Source of the DNA: CAVSWT01 sp963731745
Lineage (GTDB): Bacteria; Bacteroidota; Ignavibacteria; Ignavibacteriales; Ignavibacteriaceae
NCBI GenBank assembly: GCA_963731745.1
Contig: CAVSWT010000029.1
Location: 18,810 to 82,809 of the forward strand
DNA length: 64,000 nucleotides
Direction of reading: 5' to 3'
Below the pieces are notes generated by a model. The model did not search any database. It saw only the letters and a list, made by a program, of their open reading frames with translations, and was not told the DNA's origin. Below are positions 54,086 to 62,846 of the stretch, in pieces; position 1 is the first letter of the stretch, and the number at the start of each line of letters is the position of its first letter. Position numbers and translations under genes: made by a program.

Positions 54086-55165
54086 TTATAATTTTTCAGT
54101 TTCTTCTTCTTTTTTTTCTATTTCGAGTTTATATATGTTAGTATTTAAATGAAATAATTCTTCAAAATATCTTTTACTCTGAAGCGAAAGAAAGCCAAGA
54201 CTTAAAAATTGCAAGGCTATAACTAATGTCAAGCCTCCAATAAAAAACGCCTGGGGTCTTTGTCGAAATATTTGCGACACGGCGGTGGAAAATCTATCGT
54301 CAAAATAAGAGTTAAAGGAATGAATTTGAGGATAAACATTAAGTGTGTTTATGAATATCCACCCAATAACGTAAAAGGCAACCAATAAAAGCAGCAAGCC
54401 AACTATAATAAAAAATATATACGGCCGGAATATAAACCCCGACATAAAACCAGACATTATCCCTCTAATCATCTTTAAACTGGATTTCCTCTTTGCACCT
54501 TTCTTTTTATTAAAACTCCAATTAAGATGAGCTGGTATTTCTACTACCCTAGCTCTCAACAATAAAGATTTATAAATTATTTCAGGATTTATTTCAGTAT
54601 CGCGAGCCTTAAGGTTTAAATATTTTAGATACTTTCTTTCGTATGCTCTTACCATTCCGGTAAAAGTATATATTTTTTCTCTGACAATAATGGATAAAAA
54701 TTTATTTACAATTTTGCTTAAATGTTTTCTAAAAAAAGGAACATTAGAAACTTTTCCACCCTTCATATAAGGTGATGCAATGACAACTTGAGCTTCAGTT
54801 TCTACAATCTCATCTAGTAGTCTTTTTATATGATCTGGAGAATAACTTAGATCAATATCTAAAGGGATTATATAATCCCCTTTTGCATGCTTAAATCCAG
54901 TACGTAATGCGTGTCCTAAAAACAAATTTACTTTGTGATTATATACAAAGACTTTTGAATTATTTTTTGCAAAATTTTCTGCAACTTCTTTTGTATTATC
55001 TTTACTTCCATCATTTATAAAAATTATTTCCCAATCATATTCAGTTTCAATAGACTTCATGTATTCACATATAATTCCCAAATTTTTATCAATTATTGAT
55101 GCCTCGTTATAACCTGGGACAACAATTGAAACAGAAGGTTTTTTAGTGCTGATGGTATTATTCAT
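54086..55165 (-). CDS. Family 2 glycosyltransferase, polyprenyl-phosphate sugar type
   Basis: 359 residues. The GT-A domain (1-230) has VSIVVPGYNEASIIDKN, IFINDGSKDNTKE, GHALRTGFKHAKGDYI and the DxD site PLDIDLSYSP. HLNWSFNKKKGAKRKSS is typical of DPM1/GtrB-like enzymes, which load a sugar onto undecaprenyl phosphate. Two C-terminal TM helices (about 245-270 and 305-330) support that. A GtrA-type flippase is not adjacent. It belongs to the surface polysaccharide run on this strand. Confidence 0.87.
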   Translation of the reverse strand: MNNTISTKKPSVSIVVPGYNEASIIDKNLGIICEYMKSIETEYDWEIIFINDGSKDNTKEVAENFAKNNSKVFVYNHKVNLFLGHALRTGFKHAKGDYIIPLDIDLSYSPDHIKRLLDEIVETEAQVVIASPYMKGGKVSNVPFFRKHLSKIVNKFLSIIVREKIYTFTGMVRAYERKYLKYLNLKARDTEINPEIIYKSLLLRARVVEIPAHLNWSFNKKKGAKRKSSLKMIRGIMSGFMSGFIFRPYIFFIIVGLLLLLVAFYVIGWIFINTLNVYPQIHSFNSYFDDRFSTAVSQIFRQRPQAFFIGGLTLVIALQFLSLGFLSLQSKRYFEELFHLNTNIYKLEIEKKEEETEKL

Positions 55166-55454
55166 TAATTTTTCCTAATGGTTTAGTCTGTTCAATTAAA
55201 CAAAATAAATATCCTTTATTACTTTGGATTAAAATTAAACCATTTATTATTAAATTATAGAAAATTTAAATTTTTTTTTTAGATAAGTTATCAGTGCTGA
55301 ACTTAAAAATCATGATAATTTCAATTAAAAACCAATTAATATATAAATTTCAAAAAAAACAAGAAATTATTTTCAAAATTGATCCAAGATTTTTTATCTA
55401 TTTTAGTAATCAAATATTTATTAAGACCCGGGAAGAACAATAAACTTTCCCCGA

Positions 55455-56429
55455 TTATGAAGGATTCAATTGTTTTACTTTAACTTTATCTAAATTATCT
55501 AATGATTTTGCATATGTGCTCATATTTACCAATGAAAAATTACTAGAGAGTTTTTTTATTACTTGTCGAAAGACTTTAAGTTTACTTTCCGTATTCAAAT
55601 CCATTCCTGGGAAAAATGTTAATCTTGGGGCTTGATCTCCACCAACCAAATCTAAAGGATGCAATAAAAAACTTGGAGCAGTTTTCGTAATTTTGCACGA
55701 AGTGATTGCCAGATCCAAATATGCATTCATAGCCATATCTGAAAATCTACTTAAATACAAAAGATAACTTAAGTGGAATGGAGTTTTTACAAATGGGATT
55801 GTACTTACAGGAATTTCCAATAATTTATGATTATTATTTAATGACCAATAATAAGGCTTTATGGATCTGAATCCATCCTTAAAAGAACCGAATAAATTCT
55901 TTCTAATTTTTTTTTCTTTTTTTGATAAGTCTGATGTCCAAAAATAATAAGTCCTAGCTAATGGCCCTATGAATGTAGGTAGGGTTGAGGCATCGTATAA
56001 ATATTTTTTTTCTTGTAATACTTTTAAAACCATGTTACTCCAGCTAAAACCCGGTGCTCTAAATCCCACAGTTTTTTGACCAGTACAATCAAAGATTAAT
56101 TCTTCCGCACGTTGAATTTCAAACTCTACTTTATCCTTTTCAAAATTATTTAACCATGATTCATGAGAATAAGAATGATTACCAACTTCATGACCTCGAT
56201 CTACAATGGAACGAATAAATTTTTCATTAGAAGATATCTCTGCATCTTTACCAACAATGAAAAAGGTAATATTAAGATTTAACTTTCCCAATTCGTCCAA
56301 AACAAGCGGTAGGAAAATATCAAAATAAGATGGATATTTTTCCCAATCAGAATTTCCATGAATTTTTAAATAAGACCATTCATTATCTAGGTCTAAAGAG
56401 ATGCTGCTAAGGGGTTTCTGAATATTCAT
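55455..56429 (-). CDS. Polysaccharide deacetylase (NodB-like)
   Basis: 324 residues. The NodB fold is visible: LDLDNEW near the N terminus, ITFFIVGKDAE, GHEVGNHSYSHESW (metal His-x3-His), VGFRAPGFSWS (catalytic Arg) and LLHPLDLVGGD. The first catalytic Asp of the usual TFDDG motif is represented by DLDNEW, as in the EPS-locus subtype (XrtA-associated DUF3473-like). It removes N-acetyl groups from surface polysaccharide. It overlaps the end of the FAD oxidoreductase gene by 23 bases. Confidence 0.85.
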   Translation of the reverse strand: MNIQKPLSSISLDLDNEWSYLKIHGNSDWEKYPSYFDIFLPLVLDELGKLNLNITFFIVGKDAEISSNEKFIRSIVDRGHEVGNHSYSHESWLNNFEKDKVEFEIQRAEELIFDCTGQKTVGFRAPGFSWSNMVLKVLQEKKYLYDASTLPTFIGPLARTYYFWTSDLSKKEKKIRKNLFGSFKDGFRSIKPYYWSLNNNHKLLEIPVSTIPFVKTPFHLSYLLYLSRFSDMAMNAYLDLAITSCKITKTAPSFLLHPLDLVGGDQAPRLTFFPGMDLNTESKLKVFRQVIKKLSSNFSLVNMSTYAKSLDNLDKVKVKQLNPS

Positions 56430-57774
56430 ATTTAAAATTTGTTTCTGTATTATTTATATTCCTATTTAGTATTTCCTTCAAGGCTTTCTCGGCTAATTGA
56501 ATGGTTTCATTCACATTTAAAGTTCCGTTAACAATGTGTGAAGAATTTACTATATAAACGCCATTGATTGATGTATTTATAGGAGCAAGATTTTGTGAAT
56601 AATCTATAGTGGATAGTGCAAATACATATTTTGCTTTAGCTACTTTAAAGCTAAGAATATCAGTAACGTTAATTGAAGGATACATCTCACAGAGTTTATT
56701 TAAAAATATCTCTTCTATATCAGTATCTGAATATTTCAGCCAGTCATCTTCTGGAGTAATATATTTGGGTAAATAAATTAAAGAATTTCCATTAAAATTT
56801 TTTTTATCTACTAGTGCTGACATTTCAATAATGCCTGTAAATGGAATATCCATTTCAGTAATGTTTGTAACATAAAAATTAGAGATTGGTTTCTTCAAGA
56901 TTATAGAGGCACAAATTACTCCAAGATATTGAATGGAATCCATTTTATTTTTCTCATCTGCAGAAAGCTGCGGGCACATTTTTTTTGCAATCGGGGAAGA
57001 AGCGGTTAAGATAACTTCATCAAAATATTCCTCTTCGTCATTAGCAAATTGGATTAAGACGTTACCATTTTCGGAAGATTCAATTTTTTTAACAGGTCGT
57101 TCAGTTTTAATTTTTACATGGTTATATATTAGAACTTCTTTAAATTTTTCTAATATCCTTGAATAACCACCCGACACATATCCAAACATTTCCTTTTTTA
57201 ATCCAGATCGTCTGGCAGCATACATTCTCTGAATTGTAGCCCAAATAAAAGCAGCCGAAGCTTTTTTGTAAGTTTCTCCTAATTTAGCTCTAAGTAAAGG
57301 CAGCCAAATTTTCTCAAATGTATTGTTTCCTGATAGCTTTCTAAGCCATTTTTCAACTGGTATCTTTTCTAGTTTTTTCCAGTCTTTAATTTTTGAAGCA
57401 TAGAATATTGTGAAACCGAGTCTAAATTTATCAATTAAAGATAGGGGTGGGAATTTTAAAAATTCCATAGAATTAGACATCGAATACAATTTACCCTCAG
57501 TATAAAAACCCGTTTTCGTTTCAACCCAGTTTAATTCACTATCTAATCCAATTTCTTTAAGAATTTTTAATAAATGTTTATCAGATAAAAGAATTACATG
57601 ATAAAATTTATCCCAAATAAAGTCCTCTAATTTCCAGGCACTTGTCAATCCGCCAATATCTTTACCAGCTTCTATTAAGTGAACTTCGTCATTCCCTTTT
57701 GATAACTTTAAGGCTAAGGTCATTCCCAACATTCCGCCGCCTACAATGGCCCATTTTTTTTTTTGGTTCTGCAT
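56407..57774 (-). CDS. FAD-dependent oxidoreductase (amine-oxidase / protoporphyrinogen-oxidase-like)
   Basis: 455 residues. The dinucleotide motif is VGGGMLGMTLALKLSKG (about 11-27), with the FAD-binding HLIEAGKDIGGLTSAW. Conserved blocks include FYHVILLSDKHLLKILKEIGL, AAFIWATIQRMYAAR and a C-terminal VYIVNSSHIVNGTLNVNET (FAD tail). This group occurs in exopolysaccharide clusters and resembles UDP-galactopyranose mutase-like proteins, but the motif set is not diagnostic. Overlap with the deacetylase gene implies tight coupling. Confidence 0.82.
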   Translation of the reverse strand: MQNQKKKWAIVGGGMLGMTLALKLSKGNDEVHLIEAGKDIGGLTSAWKLEDFIWDKFYHVILLSDKHLLKILKEIGLDSELNWVETKTGFYTEGKLYSMSNSMEFLKFPPLSLIDKFRLGFTIFYASKIKDWKKLEKIPVEKWLRKLSGNNTFEKIWLPLLRAKLGETYKKASAAFIWATIQRMYAARRSGLKKEMFGYVSGGYSRILEKFKEVLIYNHVKIKTERPVKKIESSENGNVLIQFANDEEEYFDEVILTASSPIAKKMCPQLSADEKNKMDSIQYLGVICASIILKKPISNFYVTNITEMDIPFTGIIEMSALVDKKNFNGNSLIYLPKYITPEDDWLKYSDTDIEEIFLNKLCEMYPSINVTDILSFKVAKAKYVFALSTIDYSQNLAPINTSINGVYIVNSSHIVNGTLNVNETIQLAEKALKEILNRNINNTETNFKYEYSETP

Positions 57775-57794
57775 TAAATAATTTTTTTTAGAGT

Positions 57795-59528
57795 TTAAAT
57801 TGTTTGTAGATAGTTTGCATTTTCGGAAAATGTAACCAGAGATGATTTAAAGCCATCATAAGGATTGTATGTCGAAATATTACCAGTTTCAGTGATATCG
57901 CAACCAGTACCACAACTTGCTGCTAATTTTTGTACAACTGTAAATTCAATCTCATTAAATTTGCCATCAGCATATTTTGAATTAAGAAAATCTACTAAAA
58001 ATTGTACTTCATTGGCAGTTCCCTTTTCAACTATCCTAAATTGTGTATATACGGATTTTACAAATTCTTCGTCAGGTATCTCGGTTCCTCGACCTATTCC
58101 AGTATATCCTAAATTTTTATCTTTAAAGTAACTGTGTTTATAAATATTACATCCGTCTACTATGCCAAATAAATTTTTATTTGTGTTAATTATTTCTTCT
58201 TTCTTCTCAATGTATGTTTTATGAGCAGTACACAAAATTATAATCTCGGCATCTTTAATCGCATCCGATAAATCATTAGTAAAATAACTTTCTAAATTAA
58301 ACTTTAATAAATTCTGATCGCCACTTTTGACATAAGGATCGTGTATGATGACTTGGCAATCTTTGTCCAATAACAATTTTGCAAGTGAAAGTGTTGGTGA
58401 ATTTCTAGTATCTTCGGAATTAAATCTGTAAGCTGCTCCGAGTAGGGCAATTTTTTTACCTGAAATATCACCAAATGTTTTTTCAGTTAATTTAATAGTT
58501 TCTTTTGGCGAATCTTCATTTATCAATCTTGAATTAATTATTAAGCTCTGTGAAGTATCTGCTCCACTTTCAATTTTTCTCCACCACAAAAGAATTCCAT
58601 CTTTAGGTAAACAATGTCCGCCAACTCCAATCATAGGAATTAATATTCCACCGCTTGGAACTGCATTTGGGTTATCTGTTGCATTATCAGCCTGAGCCAA
58701 TTTGAAATTTACTTGTTCTCTAAGTTTGTAAAAATCTATATTATTTTCATCGCAAAATCTCACTACTTCAGTTGAAAATGCAATTCGAACATCACGATAT
58801 GCATTCTCCAAGGTCTTAACAACTTCTGCTGTTAAACTGTTAGTAGGATGAAGAATTCCTTTAGTTACGATATTTGAATACAAGTGCTCAATCATTTTTG
58901 GTGTGTCTGGATGAAGCCCAGCTACAATTTTATCGGAAGTAATAACTCTTTCAACTAATCTTCCCGGCATAACTCGATTAGGACTATTGCCAAGCAAAAT
59001 ATTTTTACCTTCTATCAAGTCATATTTTGCAAAATGATCTTTCATCAAGGTAGCCATAGATGATGGAGCCAGCGTAGATTCAAAAATAATTAGCGGAATA
59101 TTTTTATTAGGTTTTTTCTGAAGCGAACTTGCTAAATTATTGAGAGCTTCAAACATTGGTCCGTAGTCTGGTTCAAAACCTTTTTTATCGGTTTGAACAC
59201 AAACCAAAATAACATCGGCATCTGATAAACTTGAATAATCGTGGCTCGCTGATAATATGCCATCATTAACAGCATCCTTAACTATTTTATCGAGGCCTGG
59301 TTCTATTCCCCCAATAGTGGATTTACCCTGATTTATTGCATCTACTTTCCATCCTGAATTTTTTGAATTTCTTTGAACAACGATTACTTTTGCGGGCTGG
59401 TCGGTTCCAATTTTTATTTTTGCATTTGCTAATAATGCTGCCATAGGCATTCCGACAATTCCTGGACCAATTACTCCTATTTTTTTAACGATCCATGACT
59501 TTTCTTCACCATTAACTTTGAACTTCAT
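57795..59528 (-). CDS. Nucleotide-sugar dehydrogenase (UDP-glucose/ManNAc type) with C-terminal extension
   Basis: 577 residues. The NAD motif is IGVIGPGIVGMPMAALL, with VILVCVQTDKKG, FESTLAPSS, LTAEVVKTLENAYRDVRIAF and the catalytic Cys306 in GVGGHCLPKDG. The third domain ends normally at NLGYTGIGRG (about 480). It oxidises a UDP-sugar at C6 to the uronic acid. The last ~95 residues, with NEVQFLVDFLNSKYADGKF and ASCGTGCDITETGN, lie beyond the usual length (about 430-450) and are not recognised. The start overlaps the end of asnB by 17 bases. Confidence 0.87.
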   Translation of the reverse strand: MKFKVNGEEKSWIVKKIGVIGPGIVGMPMAALLANAKIKIGTDQPAKVIVVQRNSKNSGWKVDAINQGKSTIGGIEPGLDKIVKDAVNDGILSASHDYSSLSDADVILVCVQTDKKGFEPDYGPMFEALNNLASSLQKKPNKNIPLIIFESTLAPSSMATLMKDHFAKYDLIEGKNILLGNSPNRVMPGRLVERVITSDKIVAGLHPDTPKMIEHLYSNIVTKGILHPTNSLTAEVVKTLENAYRDVRIAFSTEVVRFCDENNIDFYKLREQVNFKLAQADNATDNPNAVPSGGILIPMIGVGGHCLPKDGILLWWRKIESGADTSQSLIINSRLINEDSPKETIKLTEKTFGDISGKKIALLGAAYRFNSEDTRNSPTLSLAKLLLDKDCQVIIHDPYVKSGDQNLLKFNLESYFTNDLSDAIKDAEIIILCTAHKTYIEKKEEIINTNKNLFGIVDGCNIYKHSYFKDKNLGYTGIGRGTEIPDEEFVKSVYTQFRIVEKGTANEVQFLVDFLNSKYADGKFNEIEFTVVQKLAASCGTGCDITETGNISTYNPYDGFKSSLVTFSENANYLQTI

Positions 59529-60570
59529 AAACTTCCTTTTTTTTTATTTTAATATCTTTATCGATGAACTGCTGGAACCAAAGTTCCAAACAAAGAATAC
59601 CCCAAAGTTTTCTTCCGAATGCACGCTCATTTTGGATTAAATGTTTAATATTTTCAGTATTAAAAATACCCCTTGACTTACTTGAAGATGATAATAAAAC
59701 ATCTTCAAAAAAACCTGAGGCTTTATTTTTTGCCCAAATATGTAATGGAACCGGAAACCCCATTTTGTCTTTTCTTTCCAAAATACTTTTTGGAAGAATA
59801 TCGCTCGTGGCTCTCTTTAAAATATATTTCATTTCAGCGCCTTTAAATTTCATTGATGGGGGCATACTGGCAATTAAATCTGCAATTCTCCTATCAAGTA
59901 AAGGTACTCTTGATTCTATTGAAACTGCCATGCTTACTCGATCTTCAACCTGCAGAAGAGCAGGTAAACTGCTAGTCATATCGAAGTGCGTCATTTTATT
60001 ATAAAAAGATTTTGTATCCGGATCATTAAACATTTTTTTGAAATGGCTAAATATTTCTTCCTTTTTGTAAGTTGTAAGAAAGTCATTAGTGAATAATTCA
60101 TTTGATCCATTACGCCTATCTATCAATTTAAAATATCGTTCGTCCATTTCGCCAAAAGCATTTGTCTTCATAAATTCTCGGAGCATTGGCATATAATTAT
60201 GAAGGTGAGGAAGGTTCGGCAATATACTGTTTAATGATACTATATGTTCCCCTTCTTCGTTTGATTCAAAGATAGCACCTTTAATAGCTTGCTCTAAATA
60301 AGCCACAACATATCTTGCATAGCCGCCAAATATTTCATCCCCCCCTTGACCGCCTAAAACAACCTTTACATTTTTAGAAGCAAGTTTCGATACAATATAT
60401 TGTGGAAATAACCCAGGCCCTGCGACCGGTTCATCTAAATGATATATTAATTTTGGAAGCAAGTTAATAAATTCATCCTCAGTTGGATAAATTTCATGTA
60501 ATTCAGAATTACTTTGCAGGGCTACTTCTCTAGCATATTTAGTTTCATCAAATTCAATTCCCTCTTTAAA
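59512..60570 (-). CDS. asnB: Asparagine synthase, C-terminal synthetase fragment (frameshifted)
   Basis: Third piece of the asparagine synthase gene. It continues as FKEGIEFDETKYAREVA, LLPKLIYHLDEPVAGPG, VVLGGQGGDEIFGGYARYV, VEDRVSMAVSIESRVPLLD and KDKMGFPVPLHIW, all standard for the AsnB synthetase domain. The ATG at 60462 is internal. The frame joins the piece at 60522 once a T is restored at about 60570 (CCTTTTAAAGAG). Confidence 0.85.
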   Translation of the reverse strand, partial: FKEGIEFDETKYAREVALQSNSELHEIYPTEDEFINLLPKLIYHLDEPVAGPGLFPQYIVSKLASKNVKVVLGGQGGDEIFGGYARYVVAYLEQAIKGAIFESNEEGEHIVSLNSILPNLPHLHNYMPMLREFMKTNAFGEMDERYFKLIDRRNGSNELFTNDFLTTYKKEEIFSHFKKMFNDPDTKSFYNKMTHFDMTSSLPALLQVEDRVSMAVSIESRVPLLDRRIADLIASMPPSMKFKGAEMKYILKRATSDILPKSILERKDKMGFPVPLHIWAKNKASGFFEDVLLSSSSKSRGIFNTENIKHLIQNERAFGRKLWGILCLELWFQQFIDKDIKIKKKEVYEVQS

Positions 60571-60845
60571 GGCCCTGTAAAAGATTTAAAGTTGCCGTTC
60601 AATAATTTTGACGCTAAGATAGTGACAATGCTGGAATCCATTCCGCCGCTCAAATATGATCCTACGGGAACATCACTTCTCAATTGAATATTAATTGTAT
60701 CTTTCAAAAGACTTTGTAATTCATGAACAAAATATTCTTCAGTATGATGGCTATCAACTTTGAATGAAGGCTCCCAATATTTTTTAGTGGTAATTTCCAT
60801 CGAATTTAAATCGATAGACATACTATGACCAGGTAAAAGTTTAAA
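60522..60845 (-). CDS. asnB: Asparagine synthase, middle fragment with the ATP-pyrophosphatase motif
   Basis: Second piece: FKLLPGHSMSIDLNS, KKYWEPSF and the PP-loop region SDVPVGSYLSGGMDSSIV (SGGMDSS binds ATP) with SKLLNGNFKSFTG. It runs out of frame at 60522 because of a one-base loss, and joins the N-terminal piece only if a T is restored at about 60845 (TCTTTTAAACTT). Confidence 0.85.
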   Translation of the reverse strand, partial: FKLLPGHSMSIDLNSMEITTKKYWEPSFKVDSHHTEEYFVHELQSLLKDTINIQLRSDVPVGSYLSGGMDSSIVTILASKLLNGNFKSFTGPLKRELNLMKLNMLEK

Positions 60846-61432
60846 GATCTTTTAAATAATGTTTCAGTTCCAATCACATATTGGAATGTTAAATATTGAT
60901 TTATAGCCTTATAATTAGGGACTGCTTGGATATCAGGATGTTGAAGAATTGCTTTAATTTCGCTAGCAAATATCAAGAAAGAATCATCATTATGGAAATA
61001 CAGAGGCTTAATTCCAAAATGATCTCTAGCTACAAATAGTTTGTTTGTATTCTTGTTATAAATTATAAATGCAAACATACCGTTAAATTGCTTAACACAA
61101 TTTTCACCATACTCTTCATACATTTTTAAAATTACTTCAGTATCTGAGGTAGTTTTAAATTCGTATCCCTTCGATTGAAGGGTTAGCTTTAGTTCCTTGT
61201 AATTATATATTTCTCCATTAAAAATTATAGTGTTACTTTTTGATGTCATCGGCTGATGACCAGTTTTAAGATCAATTATTGAAAGTCTTTTATGATAAAA
61301 ACCAATATTATTATCACTAAAATGTCCTTCATCATCCGGTCCTCGATGATGTATTGCTTCAGCCATCTGCGATAGCAGACTAATGTCAACTGACTGCTTA
61401 TTCTTATTAATTAAACCAATGATTCCACACAT
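60806..61432 (-). CDS. asnB: Asparagine synthase, N-terminal glutaminase fragment
   Basis: First piece, from MCGIIGLI (Cys2 is the glutaminase nucleophile) through HHRGPDDEGHF, RLSIIDL, IIFNGEIYNYKEL, SDTEVILKMYEEYG and ARDHFGIKPLY. The frame is lost after TETLFKRS, where the next frame continues FKLLPGH. The rejoined enzyme is about 640 residues, the usual size for the glutamine-hydrolysing AsnB found in polysaccharide clusters, where it may amidate a uronic acid. It lies between the nucleotide-sugar dehydrogenase and a deacetylase. Confidence 0.85.
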   Translation of the reverse strand: MCGIIGLINKNKQSVDISLLSQMAEAIHHRGPDDEGHFSDNNIGFYHKRLSIIDLKTGHQPMTSKSNTIIFNGEIYNYKELKLTLQSKGYEFKTTSDTEVILKMYEEYGENCVKQFNGMFAFIIYNKNTNKLFVARDHFGIKPLYFHNDDSFLIFASEIKAILQHPDIQAVPNYKAINQYLTFQYVIGTETLFKRSLNFYLVIVCLSI

Positions 61433-61724
61433 AAGATTTTAAAAGGAAATAATTTAAATTTGTTGAATTCTTAACATTTGACCAAATATTATGCCTTATT
61501 ATCCATGGTCAATTTCTTAGCTAATGATACTAAAAAAGGCAGATTTCGACAAAATAGTTATTAAAATGAGAAGAATGAATGAATTTTGGTGAGAATGCTA
61601 CATGGCATGTTTTTTTACGAAGTTGATGTTGGAAAAAAAATTAACAATTTAATTAAATAACTTAAATTTTAGCAAGTCTCAGAAAGTGCAAATGATTAGC
61701 AATCAATGAATTATGATGAATAAT

Positions 61725-62750
61725 TTAATTTGAAATTGATGCCTCACTATAAGTTTCATCCGTTTTTTCCCTTCTCCACCATTCAACCATTTCTTTGGGT
61801 AAACAATGCCAAATATTTTTCAATGATTTTAAATAAAGCAAAAATTCCTTATATACATTAAAATTTTGTTCATCAATTAAATAATCCGGATGTGTTAGAC
61901 TTAAGACTGTACCATTATTTTTAATTAACCATTCACATTTACTCTTCCATATGGAAAAATCTTTTTTCTGTAAAACGTAGAATAAGGTATGATCCTGAGG
62001 TAAAGTGTAAGGAAGTTCAATAAACTTGCCTACTGTAAAAGGCCATATGCTACCAGTTCCTCCAGGAAACGGTTGATATGGATCATAATCAAAACAAGAA
62101 GCATCATATTTTATATCCAATTTTTGCAGCCACAATAGATTTCTATGAACTTGTGGTGAACGAAAACCTACGGCACTATATTTTTTTATTGCTTGATTTA
62201 TGAGCGGAACTCTCTCGTTAAATATTTTTTCAGAATAATAAAGCTTTCCATCATGATTATAACCATGTATTCCAATCTCATGTCCTGCTTCAAGAATTGT
62301 ATTGATAATTCCTGAATCTAGAGGGTATTTATAAGGAACAATATTCCAAGACGATTTAAAGCCTAAATTTTGTTCAAGATCAATAATTTTAGGTATATTT
62401 TTGAATCCAGTTAATTCTTCAACATCGTGGGTCAGAATAAAAGCTGCAGTATTATTGGCGGGATACAAATTCTTCTTTAGTAAATCAAAATTAGTCTGCG
62501 ATTTTACTAAATTCACTAACTCATCAAAAATAAAGTTTTCTTTCAAAATTATTGCTGAATTATATTCTTTTTGAAGACGCTGTCGTAGTTTAATTGGTAA
62601 TATTGGACGAATAATATTATAATAGATTTTTTGTTTTAAAAGAAAAGAAGAAACATTATTATTTTCTAAGAGATATTTATTAATCAATTCATCATTGATT
62701 CCTTGAAACGGGGGAATAACTTTAAGTGAAGATAAATTTTGTTCGTTCAT
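61725..62750 (-). CDS. Polysaccharide-deacetylase-like protein
   Basis: 341 residues. The NodB-like core starts at about residue 104: AAFILTHDVEELTG (metal Asp in HDVE), SSWNIVPYKYPL, GHEIGIHGYNHDGKLYY (His-x3-His), VGFRSPQVHRN (catalytic Arg) and LTHPDYLI. The first ~100 residues are helical and not recognised. It is a second deacetylase in the locus and quite different from that at 55455. A 292-base gap without a visible gene lies between it and asnB. Confidence 0.82.
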   Translation of the reverse strand: MNEQNLSSLKVIPPFQGINDELINKYLLENNNVSSFLLKQKIYYNIIRPILPIKLRQRLQKEYNSAIILKENFIFDELVNLVKSQTNFDLLKKNLYPANNTAAFILTHDVEELTGFKNIPKIIDLEQNLGFKSSWNIVPYKYPLDSGIINTILEAGHEIGIHGYNHDGKLYYSEKIFNERVPLINQAIKKYSAVGFRSPQVHRNLLWLQKLDIKYDASCFDYDPYQPFPGGTGSIWPFTVGKFIELPYTLPQDHTLFYVLQKKDFSIWKSKCEWLIKNNGTVLSLTHPDYLIDEQNFNVYKEFLLYLKSLKNIWHCLPKEMVEWWRREKTDETYSEASISN

Positions 62751-62846
62751 TTGTAATTTTTATTAATTAATAAAATATAATTCTTTTCTCCAAATGATAA
62801 TAACATTTGAATAAATAAAGTATTCTTTGTGATTTAGTGCAAATAA

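Noticed and set aside
59512..61432. Three separate small genes in the asparagine synthase region
   Set aside because: The three frames encode consecutive, non-overlapping parts of one enzyme, with expected residues recovered by single-base repair.
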